64,000 nucleotides of DNA from contig NZ_JBHMIM010000019.1 in assembly GCF_048060115.1 (NCBI RefSeq), positions 1-64,000 of the forward strand. The letters run 5' to 3'. Position 1 is the stretch's first letter, and each line of letters starts with the position of its first letter. This document shows, one piece after another, positions 1 to 8,567 of this stretch. The stretch comes from Micromonospora_E sp048060115 (GTDB taxonomy: Bacteria > Actinomycetota > Actinomycetes > Mycobacteriales > Micromonosporaceae). The notes under the pieces are model-generated. The model did not search any database. It had not been told where the DNA came from and saw only the letters and a program-made list of their open reading frames with translations. The position numbers and the translations under genes were made by a program.

Positions 1-54
1 CGCGACGAGGGCAAGCAGCTCCTCCCGCGAGCACAGCAACGGATCGACGGCCAT
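1..54 (-). CDS. Start of a transposase-like gene, cut by the window edge (IS66 TnpC-like)
   Basis: An ATG at 54 on the minus strand opens a frame that runs off the left edge, so only 18 codons are visible. They read MAVDPLLCSREELLALVA. A SREELLALVA-type opening is common at the start of IS66-family TnpC transposases (family knowledge). Eighteen residues are too few for a firm call, and the frame could belong to another protein starting with a short helix. It would be transcribed away from cassette A. Confidence 0.35.
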   Translation of the reverse strand, partial: MAVDPLLCSREELLALVA

Positions 55-330
55 GCCCCTTGCAACGACCAGCACACCCGGAAGACACCGCAGGTCACGC
101 CACCGCCCGGAATGCAGGAAAACTCACCCGCCCCCGGTGAATAGCTACGACAGATGCGGACAGTCTCCGTGTCTGCCTCCGTGGTCTAGCGATGGCCCAG
201 CGATACCCCCTGAATGGAGCCCATGACCTAGCCGCGACACACACCGACGGGGCTCAACCGGCGCGGGCCTGGCGGGCTCGTCGGCATTCCGGATCGCGCC
301 GGGAGCCGTAGTGCGCGGTGACCTAGACCG
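55..330. other. Non-coding stretch before cassette A
   Basis: No frame with coding character or a credible ribosome binding site is seen here. It lies between a leftward transposase-like gene and the hairpin that precedes cassette A, so it should hold the cassette promoter. No convincing -35/-10 pair was found. Confidence 0.4.
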
Positions 331-368
331 CCTGCCGTGCCGGTGTCCCCCGTCACCGGTACGGCAGG
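331..368 (+). promoter_or_regulatory. Conserved 38-nt stem-loop upstream of cassette A
   Basis: CCTGCCGTGCCGGTG and CACCGGTACGGCAGG form a 15-bp stem with one G-U pair around the loop TCCCCCGT. The same 38 nt recurs at 47546-47583 upstream of cassette B with a single change (T to C) that turns the G-U into G-C, while the flanking DNA differs. Position (33 nt before the first small reading frame) and preserved pairing suggest a leader RNA, attenuator or protein-binding site. A terminator is less likely because no T-tract follows. Confidence 0.65.
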
Positions 369-401
369 CCCAACCAAGGTTTCTAGTTAGAAGGTGTAGC
401 C

Positions 402-689
402 ATGTCGCTGACCGCCGCATTCGTAGTGGCCGTCGCCTCTTCACTGATGGCTGCCATCCCGGGATTTGGGGGATGTCGGTGTCGGCACCGTTGGTGCACC
501 GGATGTGGGCACACGCTGCGGTGCCCGGACTGCACCGCAACCCGCTCGCACAACTTGGGACACCTAGCGCACGGTCGGGCATCCGGACTGTTGGGACGGC
601 GGTGGCCGGCATCGCGCTCAGCGGCCGGTAGCGCAGGTGGAGGGCTGACCGGTGAAGTCGCGGCCGGATGCTTCGGCGGTCGATCGTGA
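402..689 (+). CDS. Small hypothetical leader protein with Cys pairs
   Basis: An ATG after GAAGGTGTAGCC opens a 95-codon frame. The first 20 residues are hydrophobic, and a Cys cluster follows (CRC, CTGC, CPDC) that looks like a zinc-ribbon fragment. Cassette B has a 50-codon frame at the same place after the same stem-loop, also starting with a short hydrophobic segment, but the sequences are not clearly homologous beyond that. It ends 157 nt before the GPP34 gene. No family is recognised, and it may be a leader peptide or a chance frame. Confidence 0.35.
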   Translation: MSLTAAFVVAVASSLMAAIPGFGGCRCRHRWCTGCGHTLRCPDCTATRSHNLGHLAHGRASGLLGRRWPASRSAAGSAGGGLTGEVAAGCFGGRS

Positions 690-846
690 ACGTCCGGCAG
701 ATGCAGGTCATGAGAGCTGACGCGGTCGTGCCGGGAGCGACCGGCGGGACTTGGGCCGCAGAGACAGTGAGCTCTGGTGGTCTGGACCAGTCGTCACCGC
801 AAGCCTTGTTTTCGATGTGGCGTGCGAGGACGAGGCGAGGTCGATC

Positions 847-1533
847 ATGACCGTCTACCGCTCCGGAGCGCCTCGGCGTTCGGTGTTGTCGTTGCCGGTT
901 GATCGTCGTCTGTTGGCGGATGAGTTCTTCCTGATGGCGCACCATGACGTGTCGGGTCAGTTGCGGTTGGCGCCGCGGCTCGCCGGGTTCGGGGTGGCGG
1001 CCGCCGTGTTGGCGGATCTGGTCGTGGCCGGTGTGCTGACGGTGACGCCGTCGGGAAATCTCGCGTGCCCGCCACCGGCGGTGCGGGTGGGCGGGTTTGA
1101 ACGGCAGGTCGCCGCGTGGGTGGCGGCAGAGCCGGGGCAGCCGGTTCCGGTCTGGCTCGAGGTTCTCGCCGAGGCGTCGGTGCCTGCGGTCGGCCAGCGG
1201 TTGGCCGAGGCTGGGGTGGTGCGGCCGGTGCGGGTCCGGCGGCTGATGACGTCCCCCCGGACGGTGTGGGCGCCGGCGGACATGAACGTGGCGGCGTGGC
1301 CGTGGGCCAGGTTGTCGACCCGTATCCGCTGCGGTGAGTTGCTGGATCCGTTCGACAGCGCCTTGGCGCGGCTGTGTATCGGTACTGGTGTCGAGGGCCG
1401 GTTCCTCGACGGTGAGCCGCAGGCGCGGCAGTGTCTCGACGAGTTGCTGAGTCCGGTGCCAGTACAGGTCGACGCCCTGCTGGTCGAGTTGTCGGCGACG
1501 GTGGGTCGGGCTGTGTTGGGTGGCCGGACCTGA
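847..1533 (+). CDS. GPP34 (GOLPH3/Vps74-like) family protein, cassette A
   Basis: This is a 228-residue soluble protein with no signal peptide or membrane segment. The family signature is visible as LADEFFLMAHHD (residues 23-34) and AAAVLADLVVAGVL (51-64). Eukaryotic GOLPH3 binds phosphatidylinositol-4-phosphate and Golgi enzymes, but the role of bacterial members is unknown. I chose ATG 847 because the paralogue at 47768 begins with the same MTVY start; upstream in-frame codons are not conserved. It is the first large gene of cassette A, 88 nt before the permease gene. A membrane-associated or lipid-sensing role would be inference only. Confidence 0.85.
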   Translation: MTVYRSGAPRRSVLSLPVDRRLLADEFFLMAHHDVSGQLRLAPRLAGFGVAAAVLADLVVAGVLTVTPSGNLACPPPAVRVGGFERQVAAWVAAEPGQPVPVWLEVLAEASVPAVGQRLAEAGVVRPVRVRRLMTSPRTVWAPADMNVAAWPWARLSTRIRCGELLDPFDSALARLCIGTGVEGRFLDGEPQARQCLDELLSPVPVQVDALLVELSATVGRAVLGGRT

Positions 1534-1621
1534 CCTCCGTCGACCCTGCTCAGGCGTCTGCCTGGACGCCACCGGCCGCGCTGAACCCCCTTCTTCTCGT
1601 CTTTCTCCTCGGGAGTCTGTT

Positions 1622-3133
1622 GTGTCTGTTTCGTATGGTGTGCCGCGTCCGCGTCGGGGTGGTGTCGCCGCCGTCCTGGCCAGGTCGCGGCTCGGGGTGC
1701 CGCAGGTGGTGTTCTTCGTGTTGGCGGCCGCGGCGCCGATGACGGTGGTCGCCAGCGCGGTGCCGACGGCGTACGCGGTGACCGGTCTGTCCGGGGTACC
1801 GGTCGCCTACGCGGCGACCGCCGTGGTGATGGTGGTGTTCGCGGTCGGCTACGTCGCGATGTCGCGGCATGTGGTCAACGCGGGGTCGATGTACTCCTAC
1901 GTCGCCCACGCTCTCGGGCCGGCGTCGGGGGTGGCGGCGGCGTTCGTGGCGGTCGTGGCCTACAACCTGATGCAGATCGGCCTGTACGGGGCGTTCGGTG
2001 TCGTCGCGGCCGCCGCCGCGTCGGCGGTGGCCGGTGTCGGCGTGCCGTGGTGGGTGTGGGCTTTCGCGGCGTGGGTGCTGGTCGCTGTTCTGGGGTTGGC
2101 GCGGGTCGACCTCAACGGCCGGGTGCTGGGTGTGCTGCTGATCGCGGAGGTCGCCGTGGTGGTGGTCTTCGACGCGGTCATGGTCACCGCTGACCCTGCG
2201 GGTGGGGTGGTGTCGCTGCACGGGTTGGAGCTGTCGCATCTGGCGGTGCCGGGGATGGCGGCGATCCTGGTCGGCGGGATCGCCGGCTACGTCGGCGTCG
2301 AAGCCACCACCGTGTTGGCGGAGGAGACCCGCGACCCCCGGCGGACGGTCGCCTACGCCACCTACACCGCGATCGCCGTCACCGCTGTCCTGTATGCGGG
2401 GTCGGCGTGGGCGATGCAGACCGCCGCCGGACCCGACCGGATCGTCGACGCCGCCGTCCGGCACGGTCCGGAGTTGATGTTCGTCCTGGTCGACGGCCAC
2501 CTCCCACCGCTCGTTGTCGACGTCGGCCGGTTGTTGCTGGTGACGAGCCTGTTCGCCGCCCTGCTCGCCTTCCACAACATGGTCGCCCGCTACCTGTTCG
2601 CGTTGGGCCGTGAGCAGGTCCTTTCCGCCGCGTTGGGACGGACGAACGGGAGGACCGGGGCACCGAAACTCGGCTCCCTGACCCAGACCGCCGTGGCCGG
2701 TCTGGTCATCGCCGGATACGCGGCCGCTGGGCTTGATCCGATCACGCATCTGTTCTTCTGGTTGACCGTCACCGGTGGACTCGGGGTGCTGATCCTGATG
2801 ACCGCGACCAGCCTCGCAGTGCTCGTCTACTTCCGCCACGACGCGCGGGGTGAGAGCCGTTGGTCGACCGCGCTCGCCCCCGGTGCCGCGCTCAACCTGC
2901 TGGTGTTCATCCTCGGCGGCACCCTCATCGGCTTCGGTGACCTCCTCAACGTCCCGGCCGGCTCCCCAGCCCGGTGGCTGCTGCCCGGCCTGTACGTCGC
3001 CGCTATCGCCGTCGGTGTCGGCTGGGCCGCCGTACTGCGCCGGACACGGCCGACCGTCTACGCCACCGTCGGCGCGGGAGTCGACGCCGCCACCCACCTG
3101 TCCGTCACTGTCCGTCAGGAGATTCGCCGGTGA
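1622..3133 (+). CDS. APC-family amino acid permease, cassette A
   Basis: This 503-residue protein is largely hydrophobic, with about 12 predicted membrane spans by eye. It carries the APC-type stretch GYVGVEATTVLAEETRDP, and an early VPQVVFFVLAAAAPMTVVA first span. It should be a secondary transporter for an amino acid or amine in the cytoplasmic membrane; the substrate cannot be read from sequence. GTG 1622 is chosen because the paralogue at 48555 starts at the same VSVS position and divergence begins just upstream. Its stop overlaps the GTG of the acetyltransferase by 4 nt, which argues for translational coupling. Confidence 0.9.
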   Translation: MSVSYGVPRPRRGGVAAVLARSRLGVPQVVFFVLAAAAPMTVVASAVPTAYAVTGLSGVPVAYAATAVVMVVFAVGYVAMSRHVVNAGSMYSYVAHALGPASGVAAAFVAVVAYNLMQIGLYGAFGVVAAAAASAVAGVGVPWWVWAFAAWVLVAVLGLARVDLNGRVLGVLLIAEVAVVVVFDAVMVTADPAGGVVSLHGLELSHLAVPGMAAILVGGIAGYVGVEATTVLAEETRDPRRTVAYATYTAIAVTAVLYAGSAWAMQTAAGPDRIVDAAVRHGPELMFVLVDGHLPPLVVDVGRLLLVTSLFAALLAFHNMVARYLFALGREQVLSAALGRTNGRTGAPKLGSLTQTAVAGLVIAGYAAAGLDPITHLFFWLTVTGGLGVLILMTATSLAVLVYFRHDARGESRWSTALAPGAALNLLVFILGGTLIGFGDLLNVPAGSPARWLLPGLYVAAIAVGVGWAAVLRRTRPTVYATVGAGVDAATHLSVTVRQEIRR

Positions 3134-3759
3134 CCACCGCCCACTCCACGATCGTCCGCGTCGCAGAGCGCCACGACATCGACCAGCTCGCACCAATGCT
3201 GGTGGACGCGTTTGTCGACACCCCCGACGCCTCCTGGTTGATCCCCGACCCCGGCGAACGCCGACGTGTCTACCAGCAGTTGTGTCCCGCGATCCTGACC
3301 CGAGCAATGGTCAGCGGCACCGTCTACACCACCGACGACCACGCCGGTGCCGCGTTGTGGCTGCCCCACACCGTCGCCCACCACCCCGCCCCCCACCACG
3401 CCGCCACGGTCGACCGCGTCACCGGCCCGCATGCTCCCCGGTTCGCCCGCCTCGCCGCGCTGCTGCACAAACACACCCCGCCCCGCCCGCACACCTACCT
3501 CGCCTACCTCGGCGTCGCACCCGACCGGCAACGCCACGGCATCGGCACCGCCCTGCTCACCCACCGGCACGCCACCTGCGACACCGCCGGCACCCCCGTC
3601 CACCTCATCGCCACCACCCCCAACGCCCGCCGCCTCTACCAACGACTCGGCTACTACGACACCTCCCCTGCACCGGTACACCTACCCGACGGCGGACCAC
3701 CCCTGTGGCCCATGTGGCGCCAACCCCACACCCACACCAACGCCAGCCGGGAGCGGTGA
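3130..3759 (+). CDS. GNAT N-acetyltransferase, cassette A
   Basis: This is a 209-residue GNAT protein. The acetyl-CoA binding motif A is visible as RQRHGIGTALL, preceded by the beta-strand YLAYLGVAPD and followed by ARRLYQRLGYYD near the C-terminus, which is the usual GNAT end. The GTG start lies inside the permease stop (GTGA overlap) and its own stop overlaps the next ATG, so three genes are coupled. The substrate is unknown. It is a paralogue of the protein at 50075, with most residues identical through the whole length. Confidence 0.9.
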   Translation: MTTAHSTIVRVAERHDIDQLAPMLVDAFVDTPDASWLIPDPGERRRVYQQLCPAILTRAMVSGTVYTTDDHAGAALWLPHTVAHHPAPHHAATVDRVTGPHAPRFARLAALLHKHTPPRPHTYLAYLGVAPDRQRHGIGTALLTHRHATCDTAGTPVHLIATTPNARRLYQRLGYYDTSPAPVHLPDGGPPLWPMWRQPHTHTNASRER

Positions 3760-4679
3760 TGACCCTTCTCGCCACCAGCCACCACCCGGCCATGCCGGGC
3801 ACCAGCCCCGCTACCGCAGTCATGGACACCAACCGGCCGGCGCTCGCCCGGCTGGTGAACTACTGGCTCGGCGGCAAGGACCACCTCGCCGCCGACCGGA
3901 CGCTCGGGGACCAGATCACTCGCGTCCATCCCGGCATCCCACACGGCTACCGGGCCGCCCGACAGGCGGCCGCCCGCACCGTCGCCGCCCTCGCCACAGA
4001 CGGGATACGCCAGTTCGTCGACCTCGGCACCGGTCTACCCACCCCGGACCGCACCGACACCCACACCATCGCCCAACACACCGCCCCGACCAGCACGACT
4101 CTGTACGTCGACCACGACCCACTCGTCCTGGCCCACTGCCGCGCCCTGCACCTCAGCGACCCGGCCGGATCCGTGGTTGTGGTCGACGCCGACCTCACCG
4201 ACGCCGCGCACCTCACCGCGACGGTCGCCACCCGTGTCGACCTGTCGGCGCCGGTCGCCGTCCTGGCCACCAGCGTTGCCCACCACCTCGACGACCCTCA
4301 CCTCCACGACCTGGTCACCCAGCTGACACGACGCCTGCCGGCCGGCAGCCGGATCGTAGTCACCACCCACACCACCCGCCGAGGCGACGACAGACTCCGC
4401 CAGGTCCAGCACCTTCTCACCCAGGCCGGAATCCCGTACCACCGACGCACACCAGCCCAGATCGCCGTACTCCTACGCGGCTGCGGCCTGACCCTGTCAC
4501 CACCTGCCATACCGCCGTCGGGCTGGGCTCCGCCGGCACCCGACGAACCAGCCGACGACGACACCCACGAGGTACTCACCGATGTCCAGATCGGCCGGAT
4601 CGACACCACCCACCGCCAGCAGCGGACGAATCCTCCACACCGCGACCGGCCGCAGGGAGCCGTCGATGCGCCGCGATGA
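3759..4679 (+). CDS. SAM-dependent methyltransferase (Methyltransf_19/DUF574 family), cassette A
   Basis: This 306-residue protein belongs to the actinobacterial S-adenosyl methyltransferase family known as DUF574. Evidence is the NYWLGGKDHLAADR box (residues 34-47), motif I FVDLGTGLPT (86-95), the acidic strand end YVDHDP and the later SVAHHL stretch. Substrates of the family are unknown. The start ATG overlaps the preceding stop by one base. The C-terminal 50 residues are polar, rich in Asp, Arg and Pro, and absent from the cassette B copy. Motif I is intact here, unlike the copy at 50713. Confidence 0.88.
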   Translation: MTLLATSHHPAMPGTSPATAVMDTNRPALARLVNYWLGGKDHLAADRTLGDQITRVHPGIPHGYRAARQAAARTVAALATDGIRQFVDLGTGLPTPDRTDTHTIAQHTAPTSTTLYVDHDPLVLAHCRALHLSDPAGSVVVVDADLTDAAHLTATVATRVDLSAPVAVLATSVAHHLDDPHLHDLVTQLTRRLPAGSRIVVTTHTTRRGDDRLRQVQHLLTQAGIPYHRRTPAQIAVLLRGCGLTLSPPAIPPSGWAPPAPDEPADDDTHEVLTDVQIGRIDTTHRQQRTNPPHRDRPQGAVDAPR

Positions 4680-4941
4680 TCTGATCACCGCTCTACAGGC
4701 CCGGCGCGGCAACCTTGTCACCGTCAGAGTCCGCGACTACACCATCCCCGTCACCCACGTCGGCTACGACCCCGGACGTGACCAGATCGTCCTGCACCTC
4801 GACCAGACCGCCGTCAGCGACGTCCTCACCATCATCACGCAGGACCGCGCCGGCGCGACCTCCCGCCCACACGACGACCCTCACCCAGCGAGCGGTCCCA
4901 CCCGGCAGAAGCCCCACCGAACCCCCCACACCGAACAATGA
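4666..4941 (+). CDS. Small conserved protein sharing a domain with the cassette B fusion
   Basis: This is a 91-residue protein with ATG inside the end of the methyltransferase gene (14-nt overlap). Residues 1-60 (MRRDDLITALQARRGNLVTV onward) match the last ~65 residues of the protein at 51635: same spacing of a helix (LITAL / IIDLL), an RR pair, a beta-rich part with V-V-R, and a D-I/L-L-T end. So a free-standing domain in cassette A is a fused domain in cassette B. The C-terminal 25 residues are low-complexity. The domain is not recognised and its function is unknown. Confidence 0.6.
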   Translation: MRRDDLITALQARRGNLVTVRVRDYTIPVTHVGYDPGRDQIVLHLDQTAVSDVLTIITQDRAGATSRPHDDPHPASGPTRQKPHRTPHTEQ

Positions 4942-5111
4942 CCGCCCCCGTCGCGGTCGGGATCATCCTGCTCGCCATCGCCGTACTCCACGCCGGCAAC
5001 AGCGTGACCTGGGCACTCGCCAAATACCGGGCCCGGCGGCTACTCACCACCGGACTCCTCGTCCTTGCCGCCGCCGTCATCCTGCGCCACCACACCGGCG
5101 AACCCGAATGA
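4938..5111 (+). CDS. Small two-span membrane protein
   Basis: This 57-residue frame starts at an ATG overlapping the previous stop (ATGA) and ends in TGA at 5109-5111. Two hydrophobic helices (residues 4-20, VAVGIILLAIAVLHAG, and 36-50, LLTTGLLVLAAAVIL) flank a basic loop KYRARR, so an inside loop with both termini outside, or the reverse, is plausible. Tight coupling to cassette A supports that it is real. No counterpart is seen in cassette B. Function unknown. Confidence 0.6.
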   Translation: MTAPVAVGIILLAIAVLHAGNSVTWALAKYRARRLLTTGLLVLAAAVILRHHTGEPE

Positions 5112-5251
5112 GTAGACCTCCACCGGCACACCACATCCCACCCACCCGGGCGCCACCACCAGCCGGGCCGACACGCTGCACCGACGGGCGACCGACGCCA
5201 CCGTGTGTCGGAGCCACCACCACGCCCCCAACACAAATACAGGAACAGGAC

Positions 5252-6112
5252 ATGACCCCCCACCTGCAGATCGCACCCCCGGGCAGCCGACATCACCACG
5301 TCGTCCGGACCCCGATCACCCCCTTCACCCACCCCGACAGCGGCCGACGCATCATCGTCGTCTCCACCGCGCACTACGGCGAAGCCGCCTACTACCACAC
5401 CCTGCTCAACGAAATCACCGCCTACCAACACGACGGCTTCACCGTCCACTACGAAAACTCCCACCACCAGCGACCCGACGACCAGCCCACCACCACAGAG
5501 CAAACCGTCCTTGCCGAACTCACCGACATGCGTGAACTCGGTGCCCTCCGCATGTCGGCACTCGGCTGGGTCTACCAACCCGCCATCCTCCACCGCCCAG
5601 ACTGGCACCGCACCGACCTCACCGACCTGGACATCATCCGTCTCGTCGGCACCGAGACGATGCGCCGCTACATCAACCGCCACCTGAAACTGCTCACCTG
5701 GCCAGACCACCAACCATGGGGCTTCGCCCGCCACCAGGCCCTGTTCGCATTCGGCAACCGCCTCGCCGCCCGGCTACCAACACCCAACCCCACCCGCACC
5801 GCCAAAGCCGACCCGCTCACCCACGTCCTGCTCCACACCCGCACCCAGACCGCCATCGACGCGGCTACCGCCACCACCGACGACCTCGTCATGGTCTGGG
5901 GAGCCCGACACCTACCCGGCATCACCACCGCACTCACCACTGCCGGCTACCAGGCCGACCACGACCAACAGTGGTGGCCCACCGTCGGATACCTCCCACC
6001 CATCCGCGCCAACGCCGCCCGCTACCTCCTACACCGGCCACCCGCACCCCACCCCCGCTACCACCCCAACCCCCGCAACCACCATCAACCCGCCATCACC
6101 AGCCCGAGATAG
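5252..6112 (+). CDS. TraB/GumN-like (TIKI-superfamily) protein
   Basis: This is a 286-residue protein. Two TraB/GumN hallmarks are visible: STAHYGEAAYYHTLLNEI (residues 38-55) leading to a strand ending in YEN (67-69), and near the C-terminus VMVWGARHLPGITTAL, equivalent to the family's VGAGHLPG. The conserved His and Glu of the superfamily (metalloprotease-like in TIKI) are present as H41 and E68. AGGAACAGGA lies just before ATG 5252. The N-terminus lacks a signal peptide. It closes cassette A, 140 nt after the small membrane protein. The last 30 residues are Pro/His-rich and may be poorly conserved. Confidence 0.65.
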   Translation: MTPHLQIAPPGSRHHHVVRTPITPFTHPDSGRRIIVVSTAHYGEAAYYHTLLNEITAYQHDGFTVHYENSHHQRPDDQPTTTEQTVLAELTDMRELGALRMSALGWVYQPAILHRPDWHRTDLTDLDIIRLVGTETMRRYINRHLKLLTWPDHQPWGFARHQALFAFGNRLAARLPTPNPTRTAKADPLTHVLLHTRTQTAIDAATATTDDLVMVWGARHLPGITTALTTAGYQADHDQQWWPTVGYLPPIRANAARYLLHRPPAPHPRYHPNPRNHHQPAITSPR

Positions 6113-6190
6113 ACGGCGGCCACCCGCCCACAACCCTCACCAGCACCGCGACCATGACACCCCCACCCACCCCGCCGATATGCTCCACCC

Positions 6191-6246
6191 GGGCGGCGCG
6201 GCACCATCTCCATGTCGATCTCCCGCAAGAAATCGACCGCGCCGCC
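6191..6246 (+). repeat. 56-nt hairpin element, copy 1
   Basis: GGGCGGCGCGG pairs perfectly with CCGCGCCGCCC over 11 bp, and inside it GTCGAT pairs with ATCGAC around CTCCCGCAAGAA. The first 40 nt are identical to the complement of 56493-56532, where the arms are also kept. It begins 79 nt after the TraB-like gene and 72 nt before the tRNA-Lys fragment. It could act as a bidirectional terminator, a structured RNA or a recombination site. No T-tract supports a plain terminator. Confidence 0.7.
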
Positions 6247-6317
6247 CCGCATCACCCCTCCCTGACCATCGCCCGCCACCTGCGCGACCTCCGCCTTGCG
6301 GTAGTCTTGGACCTTGC

Positions 6318-6357
6318 GGGCTGTTAGCTCAATCGGCAGAGCAGCGGACTTTTAATA
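6318..6357 (+). pseudogene. 5' half of a tRNA-Lys gene
   Basis: GGGCTGTTAGCTCAATCGGC continues through a D-arm and anticodon stem to ACTTTTAAT, that is, an anticodon loop with TTT. It matches the intact tRNA-Lys at 57175-57250 at all but a few stem positions. After the anticodon loop the sequence diverges, with no 3' anticodon stem, T-arm or acceptor strand in the following 600 nt. It is a truncated gene, not a functional tRNA. Confidence 0.75.
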
Positions 6358-7014
6358 CCCGGTATGCACCTTTGCCTTCGCTACCGAACGTAAGGCGTTT
6401 TTGTCCGGATTTCTGGCTGGCAATCCAGCCCGAGGCCGCGCGGTATCGGCAGGTCAGCGCGGCCGTCGCGCACCGTAGTCGGCTGATCGGCAGCCGCTCG
6501 TGGCAGGAATCCAGTATCCAGGGGTGGAATCCGTCCAGGTTCGCTGGCGTCCGAGCACCCACGGATCACCCATGCCCCACCGGTGGGCGCTGGAATGCTC
6601 TACGGCCACTGCGTTCGACGCTACGCGCGTGTCTGCACCGTCTCGGCCACTGCCGCGTCGGGCTATTCGACGCACTATCAAGACCATCCACTATGACGCT
6701 GGCCGGCCGCTCTCGCTGAGGTTGAACTGAACTGACCTGGACTTTGACCGAGCAACGGGCGGACAACAAACGGGGCAACTGACCTGCGCGGTTGTGCTAC
6801 TGGCTGGCGGCGACGCCCGAGGCCGGGGGAGGCCCGGACCGTCTGAAGCGGTTTGGCATGCGGACGAGTCTCGGTCTTTCACTTGAGTGCCAGTCCATAG
6901 CCGTCATCCGATGGAACGGGTTTTGGGTGTCCGTGCCGTTTTGTTGGCATGGCGAGGGCCCGGCGCGGGGCCGGGTTTCCTCCGTGATCGCTGGTCGGAA
7001 CGTGGGGCGTAAGG
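6358..7014. other. Non-coding junk between tRNA fragment and IS1380 remnant
   Basis: No frame here has a plausible start, ribosome site or recognisable family. The right part, about 6960-6985, has a GGCCCGGCGCGGGGCCGGG dyad downstream of the IS1380 transposase stop, which may be its terminator or element end. The left IS1380 boundary could not be placed. Confidence 0.4.
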
Positions 7015-7217
7015 TCAGCCGGCGGGCCGGGGCAGTGCGGCGAGTCTGTCGAATGCCCTGGTCAGGGCGTCGGTCCGGGGCCAGGCCGCAGCGATGGCGA
7101 GACGGGTCCGCCGGGCAGTGCGGGTGACACGGGCGGCGACGTGCAGCAGCCGGTAGCGCAGCTTCTTCGGCTCGGCAGCGGCGAGGTCGCCGTCCAAGAG
7201 CAGGATCCGGGTCCAGG

Positions 7218-8567
7218 CCAGGGGCTTTGCGTAGTCGCCTGAGAGTACTTCTGGCCTGCGTGAACGCGCTGTCATCGACCTGGTTGGAGAGTGACAAAGG
7301 GGCGGGTGCGGCCCGTAGGTGATCATGGAGTTGCTGAGACAACATGACACCGACAAGGACCACACCCGCGCATGTCATCATCGCTGATCGACGTGATCCG
7401 TCAGCACGCCCCCGCCCCATCCGGCACGATGCCCGCCGACCGGGAGGCGTATGGCCTGTTGGAAGCCTTGGCCCGAGTTCCCGATCCTCGTGACCCGCGA
7501 GGAGTCCGCTACCCCTTGGCGAGCGTGCTCGCGGCTGCGGTGTGTGCGGTGGTGGCCGGGCTTCCACGTTCGCGGCGATCGGCGACTGGCTCGATGATCT
7601 CGACGCGTCGGCGTGGGGCCGGCTCGGGTTCACCGGCCGGGTACCGGTCCTGACCACGGTGTGGCGGTTGCTGGTCCGCGTCGACGCCGAGACGTTGACG
7701 TCGGTCCTGGCCGACTGGCTGTGCTCCCGACTACCAGCGCCCGCGCCGGCGCGGCGTGTCATCGCTGTCGACGGCAAGGTGGTGCGGGGTGCTGTCCTGC
7801 CCGAAGGACGGGTCCATCTGCTGTCGGCCTACGACACGTCGACCGGTGTGGTCCTGGCGCAGGTCCAGGTCGCGGCGAAGTCGAACGAGATCCCGGCGTT
7901 CGCCCCGCTGCTGGAGCAGGTCAAGGCTCGACTGGGGAGCCTGGCGGGTGTGGTGATCGTCGCGGACGCGTTGCACGCCCAGGTGGCCCACGCTCGTGCC
8001 GTCGCCGCTGCCGGCGGACACCTGTACGTGTCGGTCAAGGCCAACCAGCCGACGTTGTTCGCCCAGCTCAAACGCCTTCCGTGGGCGCGGGTGCCGGTCG
8101 GGGACCAACACCGCGACGTCGGGCACGGCCGCCGGGAGACCCGTACCGTCAAGGCGTTGACCCTCCAGACTCCCGGTGGCATCGGCTTCCCGCATGCCCA
8201 GCAGGCCGTCCGGATCACCCGTACCCGCACAACCGCCGGTAAACGCACACGAGAGACCGTCTATCTGGTGGCGTCACTGCCCGCAGCCGACGCCCGACCT
8301 GCTGAACTGCAGCAATGGGCCCGTCTGGAATGGCACATCGAGAACCGGCTGCACTGGGTCCGGGACGTGACCTTCCGCGAGGACGCCCACCGGGCTCGTA
8401 CCGGCAACGGGCCCGCTGTCGCGGCGGTCCTGCGCAACACCGCGATCGGGTTTCACCGTGGCAACGGCGAGACCAACATCGCCAGAGCCGCCCGCCGCGC
8501 CGACCGCCGCCCCCACGACCTCATCACGACCGTGACCAGCAGTTACCCCACTACGCAATGACCCTGG
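7218..8567 (+). mobile_element. ISAs1-family insertion sequence, complete, 1350 bp
   Basis: The left end CCAGGGGCTTTGCGTAG and the complement of the right end CCAGGGTCATTGCGTAG are inverted repeats with two mismatches. The 8-bp target duplication GGTCCAGG lies at 7210-7217 and 8568-8575. Removing the element and one duplication restores the IS1380 reading frame exactly. The retained perfect duplication suggests a fairly recent insertion, although the internal transposase is frameshifted. Confidence 0.92.
7372..8561 (+). pseudogene. ISAs1-family transposase with a frameshift
   Basis: The N-terminal part from ATG 7372 (LLEALARVPDPRDPRGVRYP is the family's H-repeat-type N-terminus) and the rest from about 7560 (STFAAIGDWLDDLD onward) lie in different frames. 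Adding one G at GCCGGG near 7558-7562 would join them as AGASTFAAIGDW. The remainder includes VIAVDGKVVRGA with the catalytic Asp, VIVADALHAQ, and the WHIENRLHWVRDVTFREDA motif with the catalytic Glu. Programmed frameshifting is not usual in ISAs1, so a deletion is more likely. Confidence 0.88.

Noticed and set aside
145..1572. Long minus-strand open frame opposite the GPP34 gene
   Set aside because: It is antisense to a clear GPP34 gene, has Arg/Pro/His-rich low-order composition and recurs opposite the second copy, as expected from GC-biased codon usage.
1550..3307. Minus-strand frame of 585 codons opposite the permease gene
   Set aside because: Its composition is typical of an antisense shadow and it has no family features; the plus-strand permease is unmistakable.
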